Source: Clostridiales bacterium
GTDB lineage: Bacteria; Bacillota; Clostridia; Caldicoprobacterales; Xylanivirgaceae
Assembly (NCBI GenBank): GCA_012799205.1
Contig: JAAZLT010000005.1
Coordinates: 1 to 43,243 of the forward strand
Length of the DNA stretch: 43,243 nt
Direction: 5' to 3'
Shown here: piece by piece, positions 29,101 to 38,551 of the stretch
How positions within the stretch are numbered: position 1 is the stretch's first letter
Layout of the letters: each line of letters begins with the position of its first letter
Notes under the pieces: model-generated
What the model was told of the DNA's origin: nothing
What the model saw: the letters and a program-made list of their open reading frames with translations, nothing else
The model's database searches: none
Program-made: the position numbers and the translations under genes

Positions 29101-32100
29101 TCTTGCAAGTGATATGGCTTCATCCCTACTTGTGGCAGCACCAGTTATATAGGATACCTTTGCCGATCCCCCGGCGTCTATGCCAACCCTCTTTCTAAGG
29201 CTCATTATAGGATCTATCACAGCCCCTACTGTATTAGATAGGGGAGTGCCTGGATCCATGGAGACTGGAGAGGCGGTATCTCGACCCCTTCCTATAAATT
29301 TCATCCTATTGGTTTCATATTGCAGCGCCCCTATATCCTCCCCTTCCTCCACTAATACACTATGGACAACCCATATATCACTCTCCAGATTAGCTCCCGG
29401 GCGCCTTCGGGCAATTAATGCGTTATATTCTGGCACAAATTCTGTCACTACAAATAGATTATTAAATGCTCTATGGGCAATATCACTTATAAGGGGTGCT
29501 ATAACTAGCTCAAAATAGCTGGTTACATCTACTACCCTCCTATAGCTGCTAGTATTCTTTAGCGTCAATCTCCTGATCTCTACATCCTGGGTCGGAGAGA
29601 TGATTATATCAGTACGGGTCTTAATACTCCCATCTTTTCTTTTAAATGTGGCTCTATCTACAGCAAATTCTACGCCATATTTATCTGCCCTATGGCCACA
29701 AGGCATATAGGTAGCCGACCAGAAATTATTGGAGTTGAGATTTTGTACATAAATAGATGGTCCCCAATCATCTTTGGTAGTGTCCTGCCTCCACCTGCTT
29801 ATAGCTGCATCCTTATATTTTATATAACCTCCACCGCTATTGGTAATAACTGTAGATAGATTTTCATTAGATAGTATCTGAACCTGGGGGAGCTGGGTTC
29901 TTGGGCTACTAAACCGTCTCACCTTATCTGAATGCGTTCTCAGGTCCCTATGAACAGGCAGTGTAGGTTCTATAAAGTCCTTTAGGTATACCTTTTTTAC
30001 AGGAATCCTCTCTTGGAGCAAAAGATTTACCGATCTTACAATAGGATGGCTGTGAAAACGCTTTTGCATCACATTATCATATAGCATATTTGAAATGGCC
30101 ATAAGGCTCATTCCCTTATGGTGGGCCATGAAACTTTCTACTACTGCGCTATCTTTGCCCCTAGGTAGCCTTGAGGGAGTATAATCTATGGCTTCAAAAA
30201 GGCCATACTCTCCTTCTAGGCCCTTTTCTATGAGATGATGTATATTTTGCATTGCAAGATTTTTATCTACCTGAAGCGCCAATACAGAGGCATAAGGGGT
30301 TATTACAAGGTCTTCACCAAGGCCGGATTTTAGGCCTAGACCCGGCACTCCAAAGGCCTTGTATTGATAATTAAAATGTCTGTCAAATGCGTTATATCCA
30401 GACTCTGATATGCCCCAGGGCAAATTCCTTCGCCTTGTATATTCTATCTGCCCGCGAATGACACCTTTATATGTCTCGTTAAAAAGAGTATAGGGGTAGT
30501 CTCTCATAACTAAAAGGGGCATCATATATTCAAACATAGTGCCACTCCAAGATAGGAGCGTCTTTGTATTCCCTATAGTAGTTAGGGCACGTCCCATTTT
30601 AAACCAATGCCTCTTTGGCACATCCCCCTTCCCAATGGCTATAAGACTTGCCTGCCTTGCCTCGGAAGCCAGTATATCATAAAAACTATTTGTAAGCTGT
30701 CCACTTTCGACATCATAACCTATGGAGAAAAGCTCTCTTTCGTTATCGTAGAGCTTTGCAAAATTCATCTTCATAAATAACATCTCCACTCGCTCTATGA
30801 GCATGTCTATATCCGCTAAAAAAGTTTGTAGACCCTTATGTGATAGGTTTATGGCCTCCTTAAATTCATCAACCCATTTATGGCTGACATCGCTGCTCTT
30901 AGCCCCAGCAAGCCGAGACTTTTGCCCTCCATCTATTTCATCTAGGATATTTAAAATCTCTTCATATCCTTTAATATATTCGGATATACTTAATGGACTA
31001 TTAAGCTTACTCAGCATCTCTAATAGCCCTTCGTCCAATCCCCTCTCGTTTAAACTATCTTCTAATAAAAAGTCTGGAATGTCGGCTAATATCCCGACCC
31101 AGGGTAAAAATGTATTGAGCTCCCTTTTATATGCCTTGACTACACTCTCTATGCGAGAAATAGGGCTACTATCCTGCGCATCTAGCAATCTCTTCCATCT
31201 AGTTAATGTGAAATCTCGTCTTACAACCTCATCTGGCAGTACAGTCAATATATCCTCATATTCTCTACCTGAGTATGCATATATAGTATCCCTTAAACCC
31301 TCTATAACCACACTATTTACTATTGGTGCCTCCCTTAACCTAGATAGCTCCTCTATGAGCACAATTAAATATCCTGCTAGATTTCCGTTATCTACTGTGG
31401 ATACATATGCGGGAATAAGAGGCTTTAATGTTCTAGTGTCATACCAGTTATATATATGGCCCTCCCATTTTTCTAGTTTTTCTACCGTGGCTATAGTATC
31501 TTTAGCTCTTTCTACAAATTCTAAATTCCCTATATAGCCAAGATCCTTTGCTGCAAGGGCTGACATAAGACCTAGCCCTATATTTGTGGGGGATGTCCTA
31601 TGAGCCACACCAGTTATAGGGTTAAGTTGGTAATTATCCGGCGGAAGCCAATTATTTTCCTGAGTCATAAAGTCCTCGAAATAGCCCCAGGTCTTTCTAG
31701 CTAGCCGCCTAATGGTCTTAATCTCTTGCTGCTCTAATTTATCGCTGGAATAGTCAATTGGCCTGCTGATTATATAGGCTATCCAAGGAGCAAATATCCA
31801 AATCATTGCAAGTATTAGGGCAAATATGGTATTGGGGCCCTCAATGGCCAGAATCGCCATTACTTGAAACATGCCTATGATGATTGAATATATCATCTTT
31901 GTAATAAAGTCTGCAAAGTTTCCTGTAAATCTTCTTTCTGTATCGGCTGCTGTAACCCACTCTAACATATTCTTTCGGGTGAAAAATACTCTGACTATGC
32001 TTCGAAGGATAGCATCAAGCATTAAATGCCCCTGATATGCTATAAACACCATAAATAGGGTGGATTGCCATATAACAGAGCCTATCTCAGAAAATATCTC

Positions 32101-34599
32101 ATCTATTCCAATTTGCCGGCGCCAATGCCTATAGTATCCTATTAGGCAGTCAAGCGTGTCTATTATAAATGGGTAGACAACTGTCAAGATAGCTAAAGCC
32201 AGCCAACCCTTTGAGCCCTTTAGTATATTTAGTGAACCCAATATAAATATAAATAGAAGCATAGTCGGCACCAGGCTTCGCCTCATATTATCTAGTATCT
32301 TCCACTTAGACAGTAAAGATAGAGGCGAGCGTTTGCCAAGCCAGGGCATAAGCTGCCAATCTCCTCTAGTCCATCTATGTTGTCTCATACCATAGGCCAC
32401 ATAATGGGAGGGGTACCCATCTATGAATTCCAGATCTGTAGCAAGGCCCGTTCTTATATAAGAGCCCTCTAGTAGATCATGGCTTAGAACACTATTTTCT
32501 GGAATGGCACCATCTAGGACCTCTAAAAATATATCCACATCATATATACCCTTGCCTACAAATATGCCCTCTTTAAATAAATCTTGGTATATATCGGATA
32601 CAGCAGTGGTATATGGATCTATACCCGCCTGGCCCGAAAATTTAAGCGAGAAAAATGAGCTAGCAGCACTTTCAATATCCACTCCAATTCTAGGCTGAAT
32701 TATCCCATATCCATCTACCACTAAAGTAGCATCATCATTTAATACGGGTCTATTAAGTGGATGCCCCATTATACCTATAAGCTCTTTTGCAGTCTCTCTT
32801 GGCAGCTGGGTATCGGCATCTAATGTGATTACATATTTTATCCTGGGAAGTATACTAAGATCTCCCTCTTTTATATAATAGCTTGTTCCGCCATCTCCTC
32901 TAAGTAGCCTATTGAACTCTACTAAAGCCCCCCTTTTACGCTCCCATCCCATCCATAGTCTTTGATCCTCATTCCATTGCCTACTTCTATTGAAATAGAA
33001 AAATATACCCTCTCCATATTTGGCGTTTAGGGCCCTTATCGCCTCTATTCCTGCCTGAGCGATTTCGTCATCTGATGATTCGTATTCATTAGGCCCATCC
33101 TTAAAATCCCCTACAATAGCAAAATGGAGTCTTTTGTCTTTATTAGCCATATAAAAGACTTCCATTTGCTTGGCTAATTCCTCTACGCTCTTTTTACTTG
33201 TCAGTAGTGTAGGAGTTATGACCATGGTCTCAAATTCTTTAGGGATACCATCTTTAAGCTCAAGTCTTGGCAATATGCTAGGCGGATACTTAGTAGTTAT
33301 AAGCCAATTAGCTAAACCTATGACTATACTTAATATGGGAACTAGAGCCAGCAATATATAGAGTATAGTTAAAGCATTGAAGCCTTCAGCTAATATACCT
33401 GATGTTAGCAGGAATAGCCCTATACATAGAGCAGTTAATCCCATTATTCCCCCTATATAGACTTTGGCTCGATCATATATTCTTCTATCTTCTAAGCCTA
33501 TATAATCCTTAAGTATCTGCCTACCCTTGCCTACTAGATAATAACCTACATGTTTAAATTTAATATCATCCTGCATGGAGTCGTCTCTATTTTCTATACA
33601 CTCTAATACGAGTCTTGCTACATAGACTTCGTCTAGGTCCGCCCTTTTCGCAAGTTTCGCCAGCTCTTTCCTATAATAGTCGCGGGATTTAAAATCCATC
33701 CTACCGTAAATCTGAGCTGGGTCTTTTCTCAGTACTCTATCCATCAAAGATAGATCTTCTATAATATCTTCCCATCTTATCTCTGATACTAGCTTCAAGG
33801 ATGTGATTACATTTCCCATAGAGACCTTAGCTTCGGTTTGCCTTTTATACTCTCTTTGTGCTACACTATCCGCACTATCCCCTTGCCTAATTAGACGTCT
33901 ATCTATTTGCTTTATAATAGTCGCGGCTTCAGCGCCATGATCTTGTAGACATCTTAAAAGTGAATCTGCATAGGACATTTGCATATATTTATAATGCCTA
34001 TCATGCTGATCCAATACGGCATATAGTTGAACTGAGGATTTCTCAAAAGCTTCGATCATTCTTTGACCCCATCTATATCCCTCATATTTGAGTTTTTGTG
34101 TATTTTCTATATCTACAGCCATGTACTCTATGTTTTGTATAAGTACTATTTTAAGCATAAGTGGAATAGCCCAAAGTTCAGATATGGTAAGTGGAGTCAC
34201 CTTTTGGTATTGGTCTATAAATTTATATATTATATCACTATCTAGTCTTCCCGATGTAAAATCTATAATCTCTCTTGCAATTTCATATACCCGTAGATCT
34301 TCTCTGTAATCTGCTCCTTTAAGTACGGGTAGATCTTTGAAATAGCCATTGCGTAAATTAAATTGTATATCTTTAATATGCCCCTCAATTATATAGAAAT
34401 TATCCACTAGCCACTCTGCCGCTGGCACCATGTTAGACTCATGTTTTATATTTGAATAAATAGATCTATAGGACTCAATTAGTTTAGCACTACTTCTTTT
34501 CATGTCTATAACCACTGGTGGTTTTGGCATTCCATCTATTACCCTACTTTGCTCCATTGCTACTTGTTCTGCTCTCTCTTGTAAGGTTTCTGTATTCAA
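26101..34599 (-). CDS. Cyclic beta-1,2-glucan synthase-like protein (NdvB/Cgs type)
   Basis: GT region with YVITLDADTQLPRETAKELIGIMGHPLNRP and MRQHRWTRGDWQLMPW, central glucoamylase-like region, C-terminal GH94-like GGGDWNDGMDRIG; SD AAAGGAGA supports a TTG start at 34599 rather than 34620. Confidence 0.9.
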   Translation of the reverse strand: MNTETLQERAEQVAMEQSRVIDGMPKPPVVIDMKRSSAKLIESYRSIYSNIKHESNMVPAAEWLVDNFYIIEGHIKDIQFNLRNGYFKDLPVLKGADYREDLRVYEIAREIIDFTSGRLDSDIIYKFIDQYQKVTPLTISELWAIPLMLKIVLIQNIEYMAVDIENTQKLKYEGYRWGQRMIEAFEKSSVQLYAVLDQHDRHYKYMQMSYADSLLRCLQDHGAEAATIIKQIDRRLIRQGDSADSVAQREYKRQTEAKVSMGNVITSLKLVSEIRWEDIIEDLSLMDRVLRKDPAQIYGRMDFKSRDYYRKELAKLAKRADLDEVYVARLVLECIENRDDSMQDDIKFKHVGYYLVGKGRQILKDYIGLEDRRIYDRAKVYIGGIMGLTALCIGLFLLTSGILAEGFNALTILYILLALVPILSIVIGLANWLITTKYPPSILPRLELKDGIPKEFETMVITPTLLTSKKSVEELAKQMEVFYMANKDKRLHFAIVGDFKDGPNEYESSDDEIAQAGIEAIRALNAKYGEGIFFYFNRSRQWNEDQRLWMGWERKRGALVEFNRLLRGDGGTSYYIKEGDLSILPRIKYVITLDADTQLPRETAKELIGIMGHPLNRPVLNDDATLVVDGYGIIQPRIGVDIESAASSFFSLKFSGQAGIDPYTTAVSDIYQDLFKEGIFVGKGIYDVDIFLEVLDGAIPENSVLSHDLLEGSYIRTGLATDLEFIDGYPSHYVAYGMRQHRWTRGDWQLMPWLGKRSPLSLLSKWKILDNMRRSLVPTMLLFIFILGSLNILKGSKGWLALAILTVVYPFIIDTLDCLIGYYRHWRRQIGIDEIFSEIGSVIWQSTLFMVFIAYQGHLMLDAILRSIVRVFFTRKNMLEWVTAADTERRFTGNFADFITKMIYSIIIGMFQVMAILAIEGPNTIFALILAMIWIFAPWIAYIISRPIDYSSDKLEQQEIKTIRRLARKTWGYFEDFMTQENNWLPPDNYQLNPITGVAHRTSPTNIGLGLMSALAAKDLGYIGNLEFVERAKDTIATVEKLEKWEGHIYNWYDTRTLKPLIPAYVSTVDNGNLAGYLIVLIEELSRLREAPIVNSVVIEGLRDTIYAYSGREYEDILTVLPDEVVRRDFTLTRWKRLLDAQDSSPISRIESVVKAYKRELNTFLPWVGILADIPDFLLEDSLNERGLDEGLLEMLSKLNSPLSISEYIKGYEEILNILDEIDGGQKSRLAGAKSSDVSHKWVDEFKEAINLSHKGLQTFLADIDMLIERVEMLFMKMNFAKLYDNERELFSIGYDVESGQLTNSFYDILASEARQASLIAIGKGDVPKRHWFKMGRALTTIGNTKTLLSWSGTMFEYMMPLLVMRDYPYTLFNETYKGVIRGQIEYTRRRNLPWGISESGYNAFDRHFNYQYKAFGVPGLGLKSGLGEDLVITPYASVLALQVDKNLAMQNIHHLIEKGLEGEYGLFEAIDYTPSRLPRGKDSAVVESFMAHHKGMSLMAISNMLYDNVMQKRFHSHPIVRSVNLLLQERIPVKKVYLKDFIEPTLPVHRDLRTHSDKVRRFSSPRTQLPQVQILSNENLSTVITNSGGGYIKYKDAAISRWRQDTTKDDWGPSIYVQNLNSNNFWSATYMPCGHRADKYGVEFAVDRATFKRKDGSIKTRTDIIISPTQDVEIRRLTLKNTSSYRRVVDVTSYFELVIAPLISDIAHRAFNNLFVVTEFVPEYNALIARRRPGANLESDIWVVHSVLVEEGEDIGALQYETNRMKFIGRGRDTASPVSMDPGTPLSNTVGAVIDPIMSLRKRVGIDAGGSAKVSYITGAATSRDEAISLARENSSQGSIESAFELAWTRNQVELKYLGISLEDANFYQELASHILYHSPNKAGQGDIIVKNNRGRTALWAHGISGELPIVVIAIKSMAHISLVNKILSAHEYWHTKGLKVDIVVLNEYGSSYEQPITERLEEIISIGHCRDLKDCPGGIYLRQADQMEKDEIKAIISASALVLRGDDGNLEMQLYRRRPYILPKSVDRISSYKYVNVHPPKFPKDELMFYNGLGGFWQNGREYIMQLTEGMFTPAPWSNVIANESFGTLITELGTVYTWNKNSRENKLTTWSNDPVVDPPGEAIYIRDDKTGHAWTVTPSPIRGDGEYVIRHGQGYTTFEHNSHGMYCTQTVYVPRENPVKINMMTIHNPSSQPRDISIYYYCKWALGVDRTAGTEFIKSKYDRDLDVLLTSNPHNEEFIDEQAFMFSNKPIMSFTSDRGEFIGRGGNYKKPAALERIRLSNTAGAGFDPCGAIHIKVTIPGDSKENIALILGQSQDMRDIESLTAKYRRFENVSTELEKVKQFWDKTLETVQVNTPDQSFNILINRWLLYQTISSRLWARTAFYQAGGAYGYRDQLQDVLAVMHSHPKIARRQILLHAEHQFKEGDVQHWWHPPNRGVRTRITDDLLFLPFLTADYINVTGDESILDEGLSYLEDIELSPDEKDRYNSPRVSKDKESLYDHCIRAIERASKFGVHGLPLIGGGDWNDGMDRIGREGQGESIWLGWFMYRVLNDFIPICEMKGDMDRAKALSAIADKLLKSIEDHGWDGGWYRRAYFDDGTPLGSEYNDECQIDSISQSWSIISKGGRSERVKEAMRSLENHLIDRETGIIKLLWPPFFGTELDPGYIKGYVPGVRENGGQYTHAATWVILAYAMLKDGNIAMELYNMINPINHSKTPTEAFRYRVEPYVMAADVYSAPPYEGRGGWTWYTGAASWMYRIAIESLLGLKKKGDVLTIDPCIPTEWSEFTIRYRYINTLYSIRVRNGRDGQGDNIIHLKDDGGHHQIEINL

Positions 34600-34696
34600 T
34601 ATATAGTCTCTCCTTTGCAAGTGATTTATATATTGCCTTATCTAATTATGTGCTTTTTTAGCAATATGAATACATTTAAGGATGGAATGACATAAA

Positions 34697-34726
34697 AAAA
34701 GAATCATAGCTTTTAGCTATGATTCT
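34697..34726 (-). terminator. Rho-independent terminator overlapping the 3' end of the NfeD-like gene
   Basis: Minus-strand AGAATCATAGCT-AAA-AGCTATGATTCT followed by TTTTTT. Confidence 0.9.
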
Positions 34727-35231
34727 CTATCTCCCTAACTATAATCTTAAAACCCTCTTTTTTTATGACCTCAACTATAGTGCCTGCCGGTATAGATTCT
34801 CCCTCTGTGATCACATCAAATTTCTCTCCGTCGAATTCTACAGTCCCAGTGGGTCTTAGCATGGTAAGCGCTCTTCCCTGCTGGTTTAATGAGGGCCTTT
34901 TATCTTCCACTCTAGCATGTGTTTTGCCAGCCTCTGGTTGAGATTTTAACACAAGAATTTTAGACAGCCTGCCATCTCTAGTGATAGAGCGATAAAACCA
35001 GATCACGAGGGCTGTTATCACCACTAATATAATTGCAATCAGCATTATCAGTACAGCCGGCGCCACTAAACCATATGCAAGTCTCAGCCCAATTATGAGG
35101 GATATTATTCCTAGAACCCCTGCGATTCCAAAACCTGGTACTATAATCTCTATTGCTATTAAGGTTGTTCCCAATATAAAAAATGCGATCATGAGCCATC
35201 CTAAATTCATGGCAATCAACTCTAGACCCAT
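34713..35231 (-). CDS. NfeD-like membrane protein with C-terminal OB domain
   Basis: Four hydrophobic segments; C-terminal LRPTGTVEFDGEKFDVITEGESIPAGTIVEVIKKEGFKIIVRE. Confidence 0.88.
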   Translation of the reverse strand: MGLELIAMNLGWLMIAFFILGTTLIAIEIIVPGFGIAGVLGIISLIIGLRLAYGLVAPAVLIMLIAIILVVITALVIWFYRSITRDGRLSKILVLKSQPEAGKTHARVEDKRPSLNQQGRALTMLRPTGTVEFDGEKFDVITEGESIPAGTIVEVIKKEGFKIIVREIENHS

Positions 35232-35445
35232 ATAATCTCCCCCTTATATAATACTTCCCCTTGAAGCTAACTTCATTATATCATCACATGGACCCTGTTA
35301 CAACACACAGACACGATTTTGCCACCCCAATCTAGATGCGATAATTTAATGGGATTGATATCTATTAAAATCTAAATTACATAGTTATTTTATTGCCTAA
35401 GATGCTATAATATACTTATTAAGAGCATTGTATGGAGGCGGTATT

Positions 35446-36789
35446 GTGGCCGAATATGGATTAGTACTAGCGGGTGGAGGAGCTAGGGGAAGCTATGAGA
35501 TAGGTGTATGGAGAGCCCTGCGGGAGATGAATATTAAAATCACAGCCATTACAGGTACCTCAGTCGGGGCCTTAAATGGTGCTGTCATGGTGCAAGATGA
35601 TTTTGACAAGGCCTATAAGCTATGGGATAGCCTAGCTATTAAAGATGTAATAAGGTTTCAAAAAGAGATAGATTCTATACATGATCTATATAAATATCCC
35701 ATAGACCTATTCCCTGCCATAAGAGAGGCAATATATGCTGGAGGATTAGATACTGCTCCTTTATCTAAACTAATAGCCAGTATAATAGATGAGGATAAAA
35801 TAAGGAACTCACCCATAGATTTTGGCCTAGTAACATTTTCACTATCTAAATTAAAACCTATAGAATTATTCAAAGAAGATATACCAAAGGGTCAGCTTAT
35901 AGATTATTTGCTTGCCAGTTCCTGTTTCCCTTCCTTTCGACCAGTTGAAATAGATGATGATCGATTCATAGACGGAGGAATATATAATAATGTCCCCATA
36001 TCTCTTATGGTACAAAAGGAGATTGAAAATATAATAGTTGTAGATATATCCAATAATGGCATACCAAAGGATGTGGACGTAACAGGGCTTAACATAATAC
36101 ATATTAAACCTTCTGAGAGCGTAGGAGCTAAATTAGATTTTAACACCAAACAATCAAGGCTTAATATGGATATAGGATATCTAGATACCTTAAGGGCCAT
36201 GGGAAAGGTTTGTGGAAACATATATTATATAAAAGAAATACCGGATAGAGGCTTTAGGGATATATATATAGATTATATGGCCCTTAAGACCATTTATTCA
36301 CTTTTAGGTATTGATAGGAAAGATAAGTTTCTACCCATAAATAGGATGATAATATCTAAGGTCTATACTAGTCTTCAGGGCAATATGTTAGAGTATATCT
36401 TTACGAAGAAAGGTGCTAGAATAGCCTTATTAATTTCTATGGCAGAAATTGCAGCCCAAGAACTTAAAATAGAGCGAAAGGCCATATATTCATTTAGAAA
36501 CTTAAATGACCTAATGCTAGATAAATGTAATAAGATCTTAAACACAAGGGAATTTGATCATTATACAGATCAACTTCTCATGTCTATAGCCAACATTAAG
36601 GAATCTGATATCATAGATGTGATAATAAATATGCCGGTGACAATGGGGTTTTTGCCCCTGCTTCTGTCCAATCCCAAGCTTAAAGGCGAACATATTGTAT
36701 ATCTTAGACGAGTTGTAGCTATGACCATGCCAAATATATCTATAGCTAGTATATATATTTACCTGCTCATGCACATAAAAGAGCTATGA
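35446..36789 (+). CDS. Patatin-like phospholipase family protein
   Basis: GLVLAGGGARGSYEIGVWRAL oxyanion motif, GTSVGALNG nucleophile elbow, DGGIYNNVP; GGAGG SD supports GTG at 35446 rather than TTG 35428. Confidence 0.9.
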   Translation: MAEYGLVLAGGGARGSYEIGVWRALREMNIKITAITGTSVGALNGAVMVQDDFDKAYKLWDSLAIKDVIRFQKEIDSIHDLYKYPIDLFPAIREAIYAGGLDTAPLSKLIASIIDEDKIRNSPIDFGLVTFSLSKLKPIELFKEDIPKGQLIDYLLASSCFPSFRPVEIDDDRFIDGGIYNNVPISLMVQKEIENIIVVDISNNGIPKDVDVTGLNIIHIKPSESVGAKLDFNTKQSRLNMDIGYLDTLRAMGKVCGNIYYIKEIPDRGFRDIYIDYMALKTIYSLLGIDRKDKFLPINRMIISKVYTSLQGNMLEYIFTKKGARIALLISMAEIAAQELKIERKAIYSFRNLNDLMLDKCNKILNTREFDHYTDQLLMSIANIKESDIIDVIINMPVTMGFLPLLLSNPKLKGEHIVYLRRVVAMTMPNISIASIYIYLLMHIKEL

Positions 36790-36812
36790 TTAACTGCTAT
36801 CATAGCTCTTTT
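36777..36812. terminator. Bidirectional terminator between convergent patatin and mrp genes
   Basis: AAAAGAGCTATGAT-N8-ATCATAGCTCTTTT, 14-bp perfect arms. Confidence 0.9.
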
Positions 36813-36820
36813 GTCTGTAG

Positions 36821-37642
36821 CTAAACCTTCTCTACCTCTTTCACTACCTTTTTAAATGGGTCAATAATCCCTTTGCTAAAATCGTTCACACTACCTTTAC
36901 TGGCAATAGTGGATAATTCCCCAGACATAGGAAGCTTAGCCAGCAGCTTTATATCTTGACGTTCTGTAAATGCATCCGAATCTCCGTCATCAAATATGGA
37001 TATTCTCTCGTTGCAATTAGGGCATATCATATAGCTCATATTCTCCACCACACCTATTATAGGCAGGTTCATAGCCTTCACCATGTTGACAGCCTTAGCA
37101 ACTATCATAGATACCATATCTTGCGGAGTTGACACCATTATCATGCCATTTATGGCCATAGATTGCATAACGGTCAGCGCAACATCACCAGTACCTGGCG
37201 GCATATCAATTACTAGATAGTCTAGTTCTCCCCATACTACATCTGTCCAGAACTGCTTTACAGCTCCTGCGATTAAGGGTCCTCGCCATATAACTGGCTG
37301 CTCTTCATTATCCATGAAAAAGTTTAAAGATATTACATCTATACCCTCCATAGAGCTGACAGGTATTATTCCAAGTTCATTTTGCATAGCCTTTGCATTT
37401 TCTAGCCCCATAAGCCTTGGCACGCTAGGCCCCGTTATATCTGCATCCATTATTCCAACCCTATAACCCTTAGATCTTAGCATACGAGCTAACATAACAG
37501 AGACTGTAGATTTTCCTACACCACCCTTACCGCTCATTACCCCTATTACACGTTTTATACGGTTGTGAGGGTTATTTTCTATATCGCAGTTTTCTTGTGA
37601 TGTACATCCATCCGCTACCGGGCAGTTATCACAATTTGACAA
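36821..37642 (-). CDS. mrp: Mrp/NBP35 family ATP-binding Fe-S carrier
   Basis: N-terminal CDNCPVADGC..QENC Cys motif, deviant Walker A GVMSGKGGVGKSTVS, CPNC. Confidence 0.93.
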   Translation of the reverse strand: MSNCDNCPVADGCTSQENCDIENNPHNRIKRVIGVMSGKGGVGKSTVSVMLARMLRSKGYRVGIMDADITGPSVPRLMGLENAKAMQNELGIIPVSSMEGIDVISLNFFMDNEEQPVIWRGPLIAGAVKQFWTDVVWGELDYLVIDMPPGTGDVALTVMQSMAINGMIMVSTPQDMVSMIVAKAVNMVKAMNLPIIGVVENMSYMICPNCNERISIFDDGDSDAFTERQDIKLLAKLPMSGELSTIASKGSVNDFSKGIIDPFKKVVKEVEKV

Positions 37643-37716
37643 TTACACCATCTCCTAAATTTATATATTTTCATATTCCATGATATACCTAAGCCCCCCC
37701 TAAGGCAACCCCTTCA

Positions 37717-38550
37717 TTAGAGAATATGCTTAAATGTGCCTGCCTTATAATTGCCTAATATCTTGAAATTAGAGCAATGCCTCTGTATCCTTTTTAGAGC
37801 ATACTTTACGTTATCATCCCTGAGATTGCCCTCAAAGTCTATATAGAACATATATTCAAAGGGTCTACTAACTATAGGTCTAGATTTAATACTGAGCATA
37901 TTTAAATTACTTTTAGCAAACTGTTCAACCACCTTGTATAAGGACCCTGCTGTATGGTTTAAAGTTAAATTTAGGCTTATCTTATTATAATCAGCTTTAA
38001 TTTCATTTTCTCTGGCGATTATAACGAACCTAGTATAGTTGGATGAATTATCTTGTATATCACTTACCAATATATCTAGCCCGTAGAGTCTAGCGGCCTC
38101 AGTGCTCCCGATTGCAGCTAAGGCTTTATCCTTTTGCCCTTTCACCCATTTGGCGCTCTTAGCTGTATCAAAAAATGGGATAGCCTGCCAATTTTGAGAC
38201 TGACCTAAAAACTTTGCACATTGCTGTATTGCCTGTGGATGGGAATAGATCTCCTTTATATCCTCTAACCTAGCTCCCGAAATGGTTAAAAGATTATGCT
38301 CAACCCTTAAAAACAATTCTCCCTGAATTTTGGCATTATATTGATTTAAAAGGTCAAACACCTGCGTTATCATACCTACTGAGGAATTTTCTACAGGTAG
38401 GACCCCGAAATCCCCATCCCCACTATCTAATAGCTTAAATATATCATCAAAACTATTTTGAGATAAAGGATCCACCTCATCCCCAAAGTATATACGCGTT
38501 GCCTGATAACTAAATGAACCGGGGATCCCTAAATATGCAACCCTTTGCAT
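37717..38550 (-). CDS. pheA: Prephenate dehydratase with C-terminal ACT domain
   Basis: AYLGIPGSFSYQA, GVLPVENSSVGMI, NYTRFVIIAR; ACT LNHTAGSLYKVVEQFAKSNLNM. Confidence 0.93.
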   Translation of the reverse strand: MQRVAYLGIPGSFSYQATRIYFGDEVDPLSQNSFDDIFKLLDSGDGDFGVLPVENSSVGMITQVFDLLNQYNAKIQGELFLRVEHNLLTISGARLEDIKEIYSHPQAIQQCAKFLGQSQNWQAIPFFDTAKSAKWVKGQKDKALAAIGSTEAARLYGLDILVSDIQDNSSNYTRFVIIARENEIKADYNKISLNLTLNHTAGSLYKVVEQFAKSNLNMLSIKSRPIVSRPFEYMFYIDFEGNLRDDNVKYALKRIQRHCSNFKILGNYKAGTFKHIL

Positions 38551-38551
38551 A

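Noticed and set aside
30797-31537. 246-aa plus-strand ORF, and similar long ORFs such as 10183-10761 and 17663-18232
   Set aside because: They lie antisense to well-supported genes, have Ser/Ile-rich low-complexity translations and no convincing SD; typical shadow ORFs
34700-36812. Terminators at 34697-34726 and 36777-36812 share ATCATAGCT
   Set aside because: Only 9 bp, both arms constrained by coding ends; likely coincidence rather than a repeat family
37691-37705. C7/G7 homopolymer in the pheA-mrp gap
   Set aside because: Could be phase variable, but no coding frame crosses it and the run is short
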